Source: an uncultured Spartobacteria bacterium (GTDB lineage Bacteria > Verrucomicrobiota > Verrucomicrobiia > Chthoniobacterales > UBA6821). Taken from it: a DNA stretch of 46,693 bases. The DNA is taken from the NCBI GenBank assembly GCA_903868795.1, contig CAIPWR010000159.1, positions 1 through 46,693 on the forward strand, written 5' to 3'. Below the pieces are notes generated by a model, which did not search any database, was not told the origin of the DNA, and saw only the letters and a list, made by a program, of their open reading frames with translations. Below are positions 24,601 to 33,685 of this stretch, in pieces. Every line of letters begins with the position of its first letter. Position 1 is the first letter of the stretch. The position numbers and the translations under genes are program-made.

Positions 24601-25566
24601 ATGATCGTCGAAGGCTCCGCCCAGTGGCAGCAGTACATTTTTATCGCGGCGATACTTTTCCTGCTCTGGGAGATTTGGTGTGGGTGGAGGCTCGGAGCGG
24701 TGCGAGGCCTCCTGAGATTAGCGGCCTTATTCTGCGCCTGGATCGGAGGCTCGACGGCTGCCGGAGCTACGGGAACGGTCGTTGCCTTTTTCTCGAAGGT
24801 GCCTCCGCTGATCGAGCCAGCAGTGGCGGGATTAACCGTTGGAATCGGCATTTATATCGGGATCTCCTTTGTTGCCGGGCTTCTTTTCAAGAAAACAGAC
24901 GATCATACGGGTGTCATCCGACTTGGCTTCGGTCTGGGGGGGGCAGCTTGCGGGGTGATCTACGGCCTCCTCTTTCTCTGGGCAGGGATCACCCTGATCA
25001 GGGGCATGGGAGCTCTGGGTGAACTACGCGTCGTCCAGGCCCGGAATGAGGGGCGAACACTCTCCACGGAAAATAGCGCCCTGTTTTTGATCAAGCTGAA
25101 GGAGTCTCTGGAGCTTGGAGTTACCGGAAAGAACCTCAAGAAGGCGGATCCTCTCCCCACGGCTTTCTATGATAACATTGTGAAGATCTCCATGGTGGCT
25201 GGTTCGCAGGACGCCATCGAGCGCTTCGTTCAGTATCCCGGCACCCTGAAGATCATCGCCAATCCTCATATTGCAGCCCTGATTCAGGATCCCGCTTTGG
25301 AGAAAGCCGCGGAGAAAAAGAACATCCTGCCTCTTTTGCAGAACAAGCATGTCCTCGCGGCGGCCAATGATCCCCAGTTGCTTTCCCAGTTGAAGGAGTT
25401 CGACCTGACCGGGGCACTCAACTATGCTTTGGAGACTCCGACCCCACCACGGTACGCTACCGGTCCCAAGGTAGCGACCCCCGCTTCTCCGAACTCGCAT
25501 CGTGCCAAACCGCACGCTACAAACACTTCCTCCCAAGTTATCACGACTCCCGTTCACACCAACTGA
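24601..25566 (+). CDS. CvpA-family membrane protein with long C-terminal extension
   Basis: A protein of 321 residues. The N-terminal 140 residues carry about four membrane segments with the CvpA pattern (GWRLGAVRGLLRLAALFCAWIG, then GFGLGGAACGVIYGLLFLWA). The remaining 180 residues are hydrophilic, helical and end in a Thr/Pro/Ser-rich tail. CvpA was named for colicin V production, but its general role is unclear. It is 16 bases upstream of gatB, so the two may be co-transcribed. Confidence 0.8.
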   Translation: MIVEGSAQWQQYIFIAAILFLLWEIWCGWRLGAVRGLLRLAALFCAWIGGSTAAGATGTVVAFFSKVPPLIEPAVAGLTVGIGIYIGISFVAGLLFKKTDDHTGVIRLGFGLGGAACGVIYGLLFLWAGITLIRGMGALGELRVVQARNEGRTLSTENSALFLIKLKESLELGVTGKNLKKADPLPTAFYDNIVKISMVAGSQDAIERFVQYPGTLKIIANPHIAALIQDPALEKAAEKKNILPLLQNKHVLAAANDPQLLSQLKEFDLTGALNYALETPTPPRYATGPKVATPASPNSHRAKPHATNTSSQVITTPVHTN

Positions 25567-25582
25567 CTGCGACCATCACACT

Positions 25583-27043
25583 ATGAGCACGGAATACAGC
25601 GTAACAATCGGACTTGAAGTCCATGCCCAGTTAAAAACCAACAGCAAGATGTTCTGCGGGTGCAAGGTCGAGTATGGAGCCGAACCAAATACGCACACCT
25701 GCCCCACCTGTCTTGGGCTACCCGGGGCGCTTCCGGTGATGAACGGTGAGGCGCTGCGTCTCACCGCCCGCGCAGGGCTGATGCTTGGCTGTAACATTCC
25801 CGAGGTCTGCAAGTTCGACCGCAAGAACTACTACTACCCGGACATGCCCAAAAACTATCAGATTTCTCAGTATGACCAACCGCTCTGCCTCGGCGGCGGA
25901 GTTCCTCTGCACGAGACGGCCTACCCCAAGGATGCGCAGAAGACGATCGCAACGCCCGGCAAGACGATTCGTCTCACCCGCATCCATCTGGAGGAGGATG
26001 TGGCCAAGAGCTTCCACCTCGAGACAGCCAGTGGCATTGATTTCAACCGCGCCGGCACGCCCCTCATGGAAATTGTTTCTGAGGCCGATATCGCCTCGCC
26101 CGAAGAGGCCTTTGCCTACCTCACGGCGCTCCGGCAGATCCTTGTCTATGGCGACATCAGTGATGCCGACATGGAGAAGGGGCAGATGCGCTGCGATGTG
26201 AACGTCTCCGTCCGCCCCGTCGGTCAAAAGGAATACGGCACGAAGATCGAGCTGAAGAATCTTAACTCCATCAGCGGTGTTCGCAGGGCCCTCGCTTTCG
26301 AGATCGAGCGCCAGATCGCCTTTGTGAAGGCTGGTGGCAAGCTCGATCAGGAGACCCGCCGCTGGGATGACGACCGCGGAGAAACCACGCTCATGCGCAT
26401 CAAGGAGTCGGCGCACGATTACCGCTACTTCCCCGATCCTGATCTTCTTCCTGTCCGCACGGCCAAGCTCGTCGAGTCAGCCAAGGTCGGCATGCCAGAG
26501 CTTCCACAGGCCAAGCGTGAGCGCTTTGTGGCGGACTTCGGCATCAGTGAGTATGATGCTGCGGTTCTTGCCGATGATGCAGCGCTGGCCGATTACTTCG
26601 AGCTGGCAGCCAAGGGTTCGCCCAAGCCGAAGAGCGTTGCCAACTGGATCATCAACGATCTCCTTTCAGCCCTCTCCGCTGCTTCGCTTGATCTCTCGGA
26701 ATGCCCGATCCAGGCCCCCTACATCGGTGAACTCACGGCTCTTATCGAGGGAGGAACCATCAGCGGACGTCAGGGTAAGGAGGTCTTTGCCGAGATGATG
26801 GTGAGTGGCAAACAACCGGCTGTGATCGTCGAGGAGAAGGGACTCAAACAGGTCAGCGACACCCGGGCTATCGAGGTATTCTGCGATGAGGTGATTGCCG
26901 CCAATCCTGCCTCTGTCGCTGACTTCAAATCCGGCAAGGAAGCCGCCCTGAATTTCCTCAAGGGCCAGGTCATGAAGCTCTCCAAAGGCAAAGCCAATCC
27001 CGCAGTCGCTGGAGAAATCCTCGCGAAGAAGCTCCAAGCTTAG
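25583..27043 (+). CDS. gatB: Aspartyl/glutamyl-tRNA amidotransferase subunit B
   Basis: A protein of 486 residues from the ATG at 25583, where family homology starts (TIGLEVHAQL). GatB, with GatA and GatC, amidates misacylated Glu-tRNAGln or Asp-tRNAAsn. Visible are CPTCLGLPGALPV, the kinase-site segment YYYPDMPKNYQISQYD, LEEDVAKSFH and GIDFNRAGTPLMEIVSE, and the C-terminal helical/YqeY-like tail with MVSGKQPAVIVEEKGL. gatA and gatC are not in this window. Confidence 0.97.
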   Translation: MSTEYSVTIGLEVHAQLKTNSKMFCGCKVEYGAEPNTHTCPTCLGLPGALPVMNGEALRLTARAGLMLGCNIPEVCKFDRKNYYYPDMPKNYQISQYDQPLCLGGGVPLHETAYPKDAQKTIATPGKTIRLTRIHLEEDVAKSFHLETASGIDFNRAGTPLMEIVSEADIASPEEAFAYLTALRQILVYGDISDADMEKGQMRCDVNVSVRPVGQKEYGTKIELKNLNSISGVRRALAFEIERQIAFVKAGGKLDQETRRWDDDRGETTLMRIKESAHDYRYFPDPDLLPVRTAKLVESAKVGMPELPQAKRERFVADFGISEYDAAVLADDAALADYFELAAKGSPKPKSVANWIINDLLSALSAASLDLSECPIQAPYIGELTALIEGGTISGRQGKEVFAEMMVSGKQPAVIVEEKGLKQVSDTRAIEVFCDEVIAANPASVADFKSGKEAALNFLKGQVMKLSKGKANPAVAGEILAKKLQA

Positions 27044-27055
27044 CATACCAGCTCC

Positions 27056-28225
27056 CTAGACTCGTAACCCAGATTCTTTCAGGGCAGCTGCAAGGCTCAG
27101 GATCTGTTCCGGGGCCTGTGCGCTGCTCAGCGTGATCCGAAGCCGTGCCGTGTTCCTCGGAACGGTTGGATAGCGGATCGGAGTGATAAAGAACCCTTCA
27201 TTCTGAAGTCGTGCTGCCTCGTGAAGCACGCGCTCTTTACTGCCAAGGATCACCGGCACGATGGCACTCGAGGGTACGCCGATCTTCATTTCCGAGGCAA
27301 AGAGACAAACATTTTTATGCAAACGGGCGCGAAGGGCATCTCCCTCCGGGGACTGAACGATCCTTAGGGATGCACGACAGGCAGCCGCAACGGCTGGCGA
27401 GGGTGCCGTCGAGAAAACAAAGCTTCGGGCACGGTTGATGAGAAAATCGATCAGGACTCGAGACCCCGCGATATAGCCCCCGGAGACTCCCAGAGCTTTT
27501 CCGAGCGTTCCCATCTGGATCTCGATCCTGTCTGCAAAACCGAGTTCCCCAGCCAGCCCTTGGGCTCCCGTGCCGCGCACGCCGACGGCGTGTGCCTCAT
27601 CAAGAAAAAGGAGAGCGCCGTACCGCTCCTTCAGCTCCACGATTGCACGCAGAGGTGCGATGTCACCATCCATGCTGAAGACCGACTCCGTGACGATCAT
27701 CACACGCCCCTTGGGATGGGTCTCCCTCGCCCACTTGAGATGGGATTCCAATTTGGCCAGATCGTTGTGGGGAAAGACGCGCATTTTGGCGCCGCTGGCA
27801 TGGACTCCGTCGATCAGGCAGGCATGTGCGAGCTTGTCGAGGATCACGACATCGCCCCGGCCGACCAGCGCCGGGATCGTTCCTGTGGCGGCAGCGACAC
27901 CCGTGGCAAAAACGAGCGCCGCTTCGGTTCCCTTGGCTAAGGCGAGTTCCTTTTCCAGTGCGGCATGCTCGGCCGTGGTTCCGCAGATGAGACGGGAGGC
28001 TGTCGATCCGGATCCCCAGCGTCGGGCCCCCTCGCCCATCGCCGCCGCAATGGCGGGGTGAGAGGCGAGCCCGAGGTAGTCGTTGGAGGAAAAGTTAATG
28101 AGATCACGACCGCCGATCATGATATGGGCGCCGTGCGTCTCCTCAACCACCCGCAGGGATCGGAGGAGTCCCTGCTGTTCCAGCGCGGATAGATGCTCCT
28201 TTAGTTGAGAATCAAAGACTTCCAA
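27056..28225 (-). CDS. bioF: 8-amino-7-oxononanoate synthase (BioF-type alpha-oxoamine synthase)
   Basis: A PLP enzyme of 389 residues, the family's usual length. PLP Lys243 lies in GTLGKALGVSGGY. SVFSMDGD (181-188) and DEAHAVG (209-215) are the cofactor and substrate blocks, and the N-terminal INFSSNDYLGL is typical of BioF. It condenses pimeloyl-ACP or -CoA with alanine in biotin synthesis; the related KBL and SPT enzymes are less likely from these motifs. No other bio gene is near. It converges with gatB, twelve bases apart. Confidence 0.85.
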   Translation of the reverse strand: MEVFDSQLKEHLSALEQQGLLRSLRVVEETHGAHIMIGGRDLINFSSNDYLGLASHPAIAAAMGEGARRWGSGSTASRLICGTTAEHAALEKELALAKGTEAALVFATGVAAATGTIPALVGRGDVVILDKLAHACLIDGVHASGAKMRVFPHNDLAKLESHLKWARETHPKGRVMIVTESVFSMDGDIAPLRAIVELKERYGALLFLDEAHAVGVRGTGAQGLAGELGFADRIEIQMGTLGKALGVSGGYIAGSRVLIDFLINRARSFVFSTAPSPAVAAACRASLRIVQSPEGDALRARLHKNVCLFASEMKIGVPSSAIVPVILGSKERVLHEAARLQNEGFFITPIRYPTVPRNTARLRITLSSAQAPEQILSLAAALKESGLRV

Positions 28226-28249
28226 AGCGTGAATCTCTTCCTTCTATGA

Positions 28250-28810
28250 CTAGATGACTGCGGGTGTCGAGTGAGGTTTAGCCCTGTGCTTTGGAGAGGG
28301 AGAAGGGGAAGGAGTCGGAGTGGGTTCGGGGGTTGGCGTAGGTGTAGCCGTCGGAGTGGGTTCGGGCGTGGGGGTTGGCGTAGGTGTAGGGACAGGTGTT
28401 GGTGTCGGAGTCGGCGCCTCATGAGGCCGATGCAAGAGGCCGGCGAGGCGGGTGCTTCCGACGAATAGGAATCCCATGACTAAGACAGCCGCAAGGAGGC
28501 CTCCCACGATTTTTCTAAGTATTGCCCGTTGCTCGGTCTGCGGATTTTTACCTTCGAGGTAATTCCTTCCGTTCAGCGTGACGTAGCGGACCTGCACCTT
28601 GGTGGGCTTGCCATCGACCCCCTTCAGAACATTCGCTTCGATCAACCCGAGCGATTTTAATCGAAGGACCTCTGCAAATACTTCCTCCAAAGGAATTTCC
28701 CCATTGGGAAAGGGACATTGTGCCAAATCAAAATCAGCAGGTAGCTTATGTGCGGGTTGGGAGAGAATGTACTCTAGGACGCTGATCGAGAGACTCTTCG
28801 TGGTGGACAT
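28250..28810 (-). CDS. Membrane protein with winged-helix-like head and Pro/Thr-repeat tail
   Basis: A protein of 186 residues. The first 85 residues look like a small helical or winged-helix domain ([22 protein letters not shown]). One membrane segment lies at about 101-122. The rest is a long tail of repeated Thr-Pro pairs with Glu and Val (encoded about 28290-28415 by a simple-sequence run), ending in a basic KHRAKPHS. The tail probably spans the periplasm or cell wall. I do not recognise the family. It is upstream of bioF with 24 bases between. Confidence 0.65.
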   Translation of the reverse strand: MSTTKSLSISVLEYILSQPAHKLPADFDLAQCPFPNGEIPLEEVFAEVLRLKSLGLIEANVLKGVDGKPTKVQVRYVTLNGRNYLEGKNPQTEQRAILRKIVGGLLAAVLVMGFLFVGSTRLAGLLHRPHEAPTPTPTPVPTPTPTPTPEPTPTATPTPTPEPTPTPSPSPSPKHRAKPHSTPAVI

Positions 28811-28907
28811 GACTTACTCTTCCCAGACGCGGCTCTTGGGTCGATCAATTTTCCACACAAGCTTCCAAGCGCCCAATGAAAAAGGGAAAAATGGATGGAA
28901 AGGTGTA

Positions 28908-30062
28908 TTAGCGGCGCGCTTTTGTTGGTGCTGGCTTAGGCGCCATATTGGGAGCGGAGCGGACAGCCTCGAGTTTATTCACCAGCGGTGCATCCCGCTC
29001 TGTCACGAAATTCACAACGAGTCCCGGGCGTCCGGCGCGCGCCGTCCTTCCCACGCGATGCAGGTAATTCTCCATCTGCTGCGGCAGGTGATAGTTGATG
29101 ACGCGTCCGACATGCTCCACATCGAGTCCGCGTGAGGCGAGGTCGGTGGAGATCAGCAGGGCGACCTCACCCTCCCGGAAGGCCTTGAGATTCCTGCGGC
29201 GCTCGGCCTTATCCATTTCCCCACGGTAGACCACGCAGGGCCATCCGGCCTCTTCCAGTTCCTCGGCGACCTTGTCGCACTGCTCCCGGGTATTGACGAA
29301 GAGAATCGTCCCCCCCTCCACTTTTTTGTCGAGAAGACGTTCGAGCAGGGGAAAGCGCTTGCCCCCCGCGACCGGCAGCTGGGTGGTCGTGAGCGTCGGG
29401 ACTACCCGGTGGCTTCCTTGGCTGCGGATGACTTCCGCTCCAGTGAATAGATCCGCAATAAGCTTCTCCACGGCTGGAGGAACTGTGGCCGAGAACAGGG
29501 CGAGCTGACGCTCTACCGGACATTCCTTCACAATCCGCCTGACATCGGGCAAGAATCCGTGATCCAGCATCTGATCCGCCTCATCCAGCACGAGTGTCTG
29601 GACATCACCCAGTGTTACGAGCCCGGCTTCCATCATCTTGATTAGGCGTCCGGGTGTGGCAACCAAGACCTCGAAGGGGCCCTGAAGACTCCTCTTTGCC
29701 TGTTCCATGGTGGTGCCGCCCAGGAGAGACCGCACACGGAGACGCGTCGTATGAGTGAATGGTTTGAAGGCCTTGGCGACTTGCTCACCCAGCTCCCGGG
29801 TGGGAACCACGACGATGGCCCGGGGCTCGCCATAAACCTTAACTGGATTTCCCTGAAGCTCGAGGGTCTTGAGCCGATGCAGAATCGGAAGCGCGTAGGC
29901 GAGGGTTTTTCCACTTCCCGTCTCGGCAACTCCAACGACAGAACGCCCGGCAAGTAGTGCCGGCACTGCCTGGGTCTGGATCTCGGTGGGGGTCGTCAGG
30001 CTCCTTTCGACGAGGGTCTCCTTAAGGGTGGGAAGCAGTGGGAGGTCGGCGAAGGAGTTCAT
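28908..30062 (-). CDS. DEAD-box ATP-dependent RNA helicase
   Basis: A protein of 384 residues with all helicase motifs: Q motif near TTPTEIQTQAV, motif I AETGSGKT, Ia VVPTREL, motif II VLDEADQM, motif III SAT, motif IV FVNTR, V STDLASRGLD and VI HRVGRTARAGR. It resembles RhlE or CsdA-like helicases without their long C-terminal extension; the tail is only a short Ala/Pro/Lys-rich piece. It probably unwinds structured RNA in ribosome assembly or decay. The repeat region downstream of tRNA-Ser lies immediately upstream. Confidence 0.93.
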   Translation of the reverse strand: MNSFADLPLLPTLKETLVERSLTTPTEIQTQAVPALLAGRSVVGVAETGSGKTLAYALPILHRLKTLELQGNPVKVYGEPRAIVVVPTRELGEQVAKAFKPFTHTTRLRVRSLLGGTTMEQAKRSLQGPFEVLVATPGRLIKMMEAGLVTLGDVQTLVLDEADQMLDHGFLPDVRRIVKECPVERQLALFSATVPPAVEKLIADLFTGAEVIRSQGSHRVVPTLTTTQLPVAGGKRFPLLERLLDKKVEGGTILFVNTREQCDKVAEELEEAGWPCVVYRGEMDKAERRRNLKAFREGEVALLISTDLASRGLDVEHVGRVINYHLPQQMENYLHRVGRTARAGRPGLVVNFVTERDAPLVNKLEAVRSAPNMAPKPAPTKARR

Positions 30063-30072
30063 AAGAAAAAAC

Positions 30073-30377
30073 CCGGATAGGGAGGGATGTCCTCTGCATT
30101 CGCAGAGGTGCTACAAATAGGGGTTCGCAACATAGCTGGTGCCGCTGATCGCGGCAAGGTGATCGAACCGAGGGTCTCATCCCTCAGGATGTGATTTGTT
30201 GCTCTGAGAGCAAGAAACCGGATGGGGAGGGATTATCCCCAGCTATGCTGGGGCTCGACAGCATGGCTTCGCGTGGATCTTATGCCGCTGATCGCGGCAT
30301 GGTCGTCGAACTGAAGTTCTCATCCCTCAGGATGTGATTTGTTGCTCTGAAAGCAAGAAACCGGATGGGGAGGGATT
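30073..30377. repeat. Tandem duplication of the tRNA-Ser 3' end with hairpins
   Basis: Bases 30141-30234 and 30284-30377 are near-identical copies with a period of 143 bases. Each contains GCCGC/GCGGC, CATCC/GGATG, the TTGCTCT/AGAGCAA hairpin (one base changed in the second copy), and ends with the 17-base 3' end of tRNA-Ser. A third, shorter copy of the tRNA end (CCGGATAGGGAGGGAT) lies at 30073-30088. Extra hairpins are CCTCTGC/GCAGAGG (30091-30108) and CCCCAGC/GCTGGGG (30237-30253). No gene is present in the stretch. Confidence 0.8.
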
Positions 30378-30448
30378 CGAACCCTCGTTACCGATAAAGG
30401 TAAACACGCTTTCCAAGCGTGCGCGATCGACCACTCTGCCACCCATCC
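30362..30448 (-). tRNA. tRNA-Ser (anticodon GGA)
   Basis: The minus strand folds as a class II tRNA: acceptor GGATGGG/CCCATCC with discriminator G, anticodon stem CACGC/GCGTG with loop TTGGAAA (anticodon GGA), a long variable arm (TTTACCTTTATCGGTAAC) and T-arm GAGGGTTCGAATCCCTC. The CCA end is not encoded. It reads UCC and UCU. Its 3' end is repeated twice downstream (30218-30234 and 30073-30088). Confidence 0.96.
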
Positions 30449-30625
30449 TGGTAAGGTGGAAGAACCTAGGCTGGAACTCCGCCGGGTGCAAGCCGTGAGC
30501 TAAGGTTGGAGCGGTTTTTAATTTTACACCACATTCACGAGGGCTTCTTCCTTGCCGCCGAGGGTTGCTGGGGTCATAAAAGGCGTCTCTTTCCCAACAC
30601 AGGAAAACCTATTTCTTAAAAAACG

Positions 30626-32284
30626 ATGAGCGCCACCGCCACCACAGCAGAGCCAAAAGTAGAAAGCGTTGCCCAGGCCGTCCCGATGATCAATGTTCAG
30701 GTCGACGGCGAGTGGAAGCAATTCCCCAAGGGAACCCGCTTGATCGAGGCCTGCATGAAGGCCGGCAGCTACGTTCCTCACTACTGCTACCATCCGGCGC
30801 TCAGTTCGCCCGGAAACTGCCGCATGTGCTTGATTGAAATGGGCACACCCAAGATGACTCCAGACCGCAAGCCGGAGCTTGGAGAAGATGGCCGCCCCCT
30901 CATCAACTGGAGCCCGAAGCCCGCGATCTGCTGTGCCATTGAGGTCTCCGAGGGCCTTGCCGTCCGGACGAATTCCCCGCTTGTCGAGGATTGCCGGAAG
31001 GGCGTCATGGAGTTCCTCCTCATTAATCACCCCCTCGACTGCCCGATCTGCGACAAGGCCGGCGAGTGCCGTCTGCAGGAGTTCTCCGTGGAATACGGCA
31101 ACGATCACTCACGCTTTGAGGATCCCAAGGTCAAGAAGCCGAAGCATGTCGATATCGGCGAACGCATCGTGCTCGACGACGAACGCTGCATTCTCTGCTC
31201 TCGGTGCATTCGCTTCATGGACGAGGTGGCCAAGGACGATTGTCTCGGCTTCGTCGACCGCGGTGGACACACGCACCTTACGGTCCATCCCGGCAAGCGC
31301 CTCGACAGCAATTATTCCCTTAACACCGTCGACATCTGCCCCGTTGGTGCCCTCACCTCCAAGGACTTCCGCTTCAAGATGCGCGTCTGGTTCCTCAAGG
31401 AGACCAAAACCATCGACACGAACTGCGGCACCGGTAGCAACATCGTCATCGGCAGCCGTGAGAACAAGATCCATCGCATCACCCCACGCGAGAATGAGGC
31501 GGTGAATGCCTACTGGCTACCCGACTCCCATCGTCTCAATTACACCTACATCCACCGCGAGGATCGCCTCAAGGAGCCTCTTGTGAGCGGAGGGTCCGTT
31601 CGCTGGAAGGATGCGATCTCCGCCGCAGTCGAATTGCTCAAGAGCCAAGCCGGTGCCGCGACCGCAATTATTGCCTCGGGCCGCATGACCAATGAAGAGC
31701 TCTTCCTGGTAAGCCGTCTTGCCAAGACGCTCGGAACGGCGTTGATCGACATCCGTCCTCGTGCTCAGAAGGGTGATGGCTTCCTCGTCTCCGATGATGG
31801 CAATCCGAATACCCGCGGAGCCCAACTCCTCGGTGTTACCTCAACGACTCCGGGTTCGCGTCTTGCCGAGATCGCAACGGGCATAGCTTCCGGCAAAATC
31901 ACTTCCCTTGTGGTGGTTGGCGAGAATCCGCTCCATTGCGGTCTGAGCGAGACGGATCTCAGCAAGCTCGCCTCGCTGGTGACGCTCGATATTCTGCCGA
32001 ATGAATCGCTCAAGTTCTCCAAGGTCGTGCTGCCGGGCAGCGCCTCCGCTGAGAAGCGCGGATCGATGGTGAATATCAATGGCCGCCTCCAGCGTCTCAA
32101 CCGTGCGCTCACGGCTCCCGGTCATGCCCGCGACGATTGGGAAATTCTCAGCGACCTGCTGAAGGGTCTGGGAGCCGAAGGTGCCTCCTCACTCGAGGAT
32201 CTCTTCAAGCAGATGGCTGCCGCTACGCCCGCGCTCTCCGGATTGAACCTCGGGAAGATCGGCGATCTCGGCGTCACCCTGTAG
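30626..32284 (+). CDS. nuoG: NADH-quinone oxidoreductase subunit G-like iron-sulfur protein
   Basis: A protein of 552 residues. The N-terminal half binds iron-sulfur clusters: [2Fe-2S] ligands C54, C65, C68 and C102/C103; the H135-C139-C142-C148 set; and a [4Fe-4S] set C188-C191-C194-C238. The C-terminal half resembles the molybdopterin oxidoreductase fold but is short compared with E. coli NuoG (about 900 residues). NuoG carries electrons in complex I. No other nuo gene is in the window, so it stands outside the usual operon. A formate or hydrogen dehydrogenase partner is possible. Confidence 0.87.
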   Translation: MSATATTAEPKVESVAQAVPMINVQVDGEWKQFPKGTRLIEACMKAGSYVPHYCYHPALSSPGNCRMCLIEMGTPKMTPDRKPELGEDGRPLINWSPKPAICCAIEVSEGLAVRTNSPLVEDCRKGVMEFLLINHPLDCPICDKAGECRLQEFSVEYGNDHSRFEDPKVKKPKHVDIGERIVLDDERCILCSRCIRFMDEVAKDDCLGFVDRGGHTHLTVHPGKRLDSNYSLNTVDICPVGALTSKDFRFKMRVWFLKETKTIDTNCGTGSNIVIGSRENKIHRITPRENEAVNAYWLPDSHRLNYTYIHREDRLKEPLVSGGSVRWKDAISAAVELLKSQAGAATAIIASGRMTNEELFLVSRLAKTLGTALIDIRPRAQKGDGFLVSDDGNPNTRGAQLLGVTSTTPGSRLAEIATGIASGKITSLVVVGENPLHCGLSETDLSKLASLVTLDILPNESLKFSKVVLPGSASAEKRGSMVNINGRLQRLNRALTAPGHARDDWEILSDLLKGLGAEGASSLEDLFKQMAAATPALSGLNLGKIGDLGVTL

Positions 32285-32301
32285 GCTCGATTATTTCACC
32301 G

Positions 32302-33633
32302 ATGGATCCGCTGGAAGAGTTAACGTCCTTCCTGCGCTTTCCCAGCATCTCCACTCAGCCGGAGCATGCGCCGGATCTCGTTGCGTGTGCCGAGTGGTTG
32401 AGGGAAAAGCTCACGACGATCGGACTGACCGCAACGGTTCATCCCACACCCGGCTCTCCCGTCGTGATTGCTTCGACCCCGCGCGATCCTGCCAAGCGCA
32501 CGGTTCTGGTTTACGGCCATTATGACGTGCAGCCCCCTGACCCGCTCGATGGCTGGACCACGCCTCCTTTTGAGCCTCGGATTGAGGAGGGGCGCATCTA
32601 TGCCCGTGGTGCTGCTGATAACAAGGGACAGATCCTTGCCCATATCCTAGGCGTTGCGCAGACACTTCGTGAAAGGGGCTCTCTACCCGTAAACCTGATC
32701 TTCCTGATCGAGGGTGAAGAGGAGATCGGCAGTCCCAATCTCGCCGACTTCCTAAGAGCGCATAAGGAAGATCTCTCCTGTGATTTGGTGGCCATTTCCG
32801 ACACCGCAATGGCGCCGGGCAACAAGCCTGCCCTCACTTATGCTTTGCGAGGCATTGCCGCGATGGAGCTCATCGTCCGAGGTCCTGCTCGCGACCTGCA
32901 TAGCGGTCTGTTCGGAGGAGCCGTGGCAAATCCCGCCACCGTGGTGGCCCGTCTGCTCGCTTCGCTCCACGACGATGAGGGACGCGTTCGTATCCCGGGA
33001 TTCTACGATGCCGTGCGACCTCTTCAGCCATGGGAGCGCGTAGCCGCCGCCGACATGGAGAAGGCCTCCGGAGGAGATGAAGCCATCAAGGAGCTTGCCG
33101 GAGTTACTGAACTCTACGGCGAAAAAGATTTCACGACGATTGAGCGGATCGGAGCTAGGCCGACAGCCGAGGTGAATGGTATTGGCGGAGGCTATCAGGG
33201 CGCTGGCACCAAGACGGTGCTGCCTAAGGAAGCCTTTGCCAAGCTGACTTTCCGTCTGGTTGCCGATCAGGATCCGGCGTTGATTCTTGCCGCTGCCGAG
33301 GAATATCTCCGCAATCAGACACCCCCGGGAGTTCTGCTCGAAATCATCACCGGACACTCTGGCGCCGCTTACCAGTCCGATCCGAATTCCCCGGATGGTT
33401 TGGCCGCCCGCAAAGCGCTTGCCGGCGCCTTCGGTGCAGAGCCCCTGCTCCTGCGAGACGGGGGGAGCATCCCGATTCTGGCTACGCTCAAAGAGATCCT
33501 GGGCGTCGATTCCTACCTGCTTGGCCTTGCCAATCCCGATTCCCGCATCCATTCCCCGAATGAGAACATGCTGATCGAGAATTTCCTGGGCGGGATCCGC
33601 ATGAACCAGATTCTCCTCGAAGAATTGGCCTGA
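32302..33633 (+). CDS. M20-family dipeptidase/metallopeptidase
   Basis: A protein of 443 residues from the ATG at 32302, 17 bases after nuoG; the frame opens earlier but overlaps it. Metal-binding motifs are YGHYDVQP, ARGAADNKGQ and EGEEEIGS, and a late RIHSPNENM carries the last His ligand. The dimerisation domain has LHSGLFGGAVANP. The family hydrolyses dipeptides or N-acyl amino acids in the cytosol. The substrate cannot be told. Confidence 0.92.
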   Translation: MDPLEELTSFLRFPSISTQPEHAPDLVACAEWLREKLTTIGLTATVHPTPGSPVVIASTPRDPAKRTVLVYGHYDVQPPDPLDGWTTPPFEPRIEEGRIYARGAADNKGQILAHILGVAQTLRERGSLPVNLIFLIEGEEEIGSPNLADFLRAHKEDLSCDLVAISDTAMAPGNKPALTYALRGIAAMELIVRGPARDLHSGLFGGAVANPATVVARLLASLHDDEGRVRIPGFYDAVRPLQPWERVAAADMEKASGGDEAIKELAGVTELYGEKDFTTIERIGARPTAEVNGIGGGYQGAGTKTVLPKEAFAKLTFRLVADQDPALILAAAEEYLRNQTPPGVLLEIITGHSGAAYQSDPNSPDGLAARKALAGAFGAEPLLLRDGGSIPILATLKEILGVDSYLLGLANPDSRIHSPNENMLIENFLGGIRMNQILLEELA

Positions 33634-33685
33634 AGGTTGCTCTACGAAAACTTGAACCAACGATCCCATTAACTATTCTTCACCG

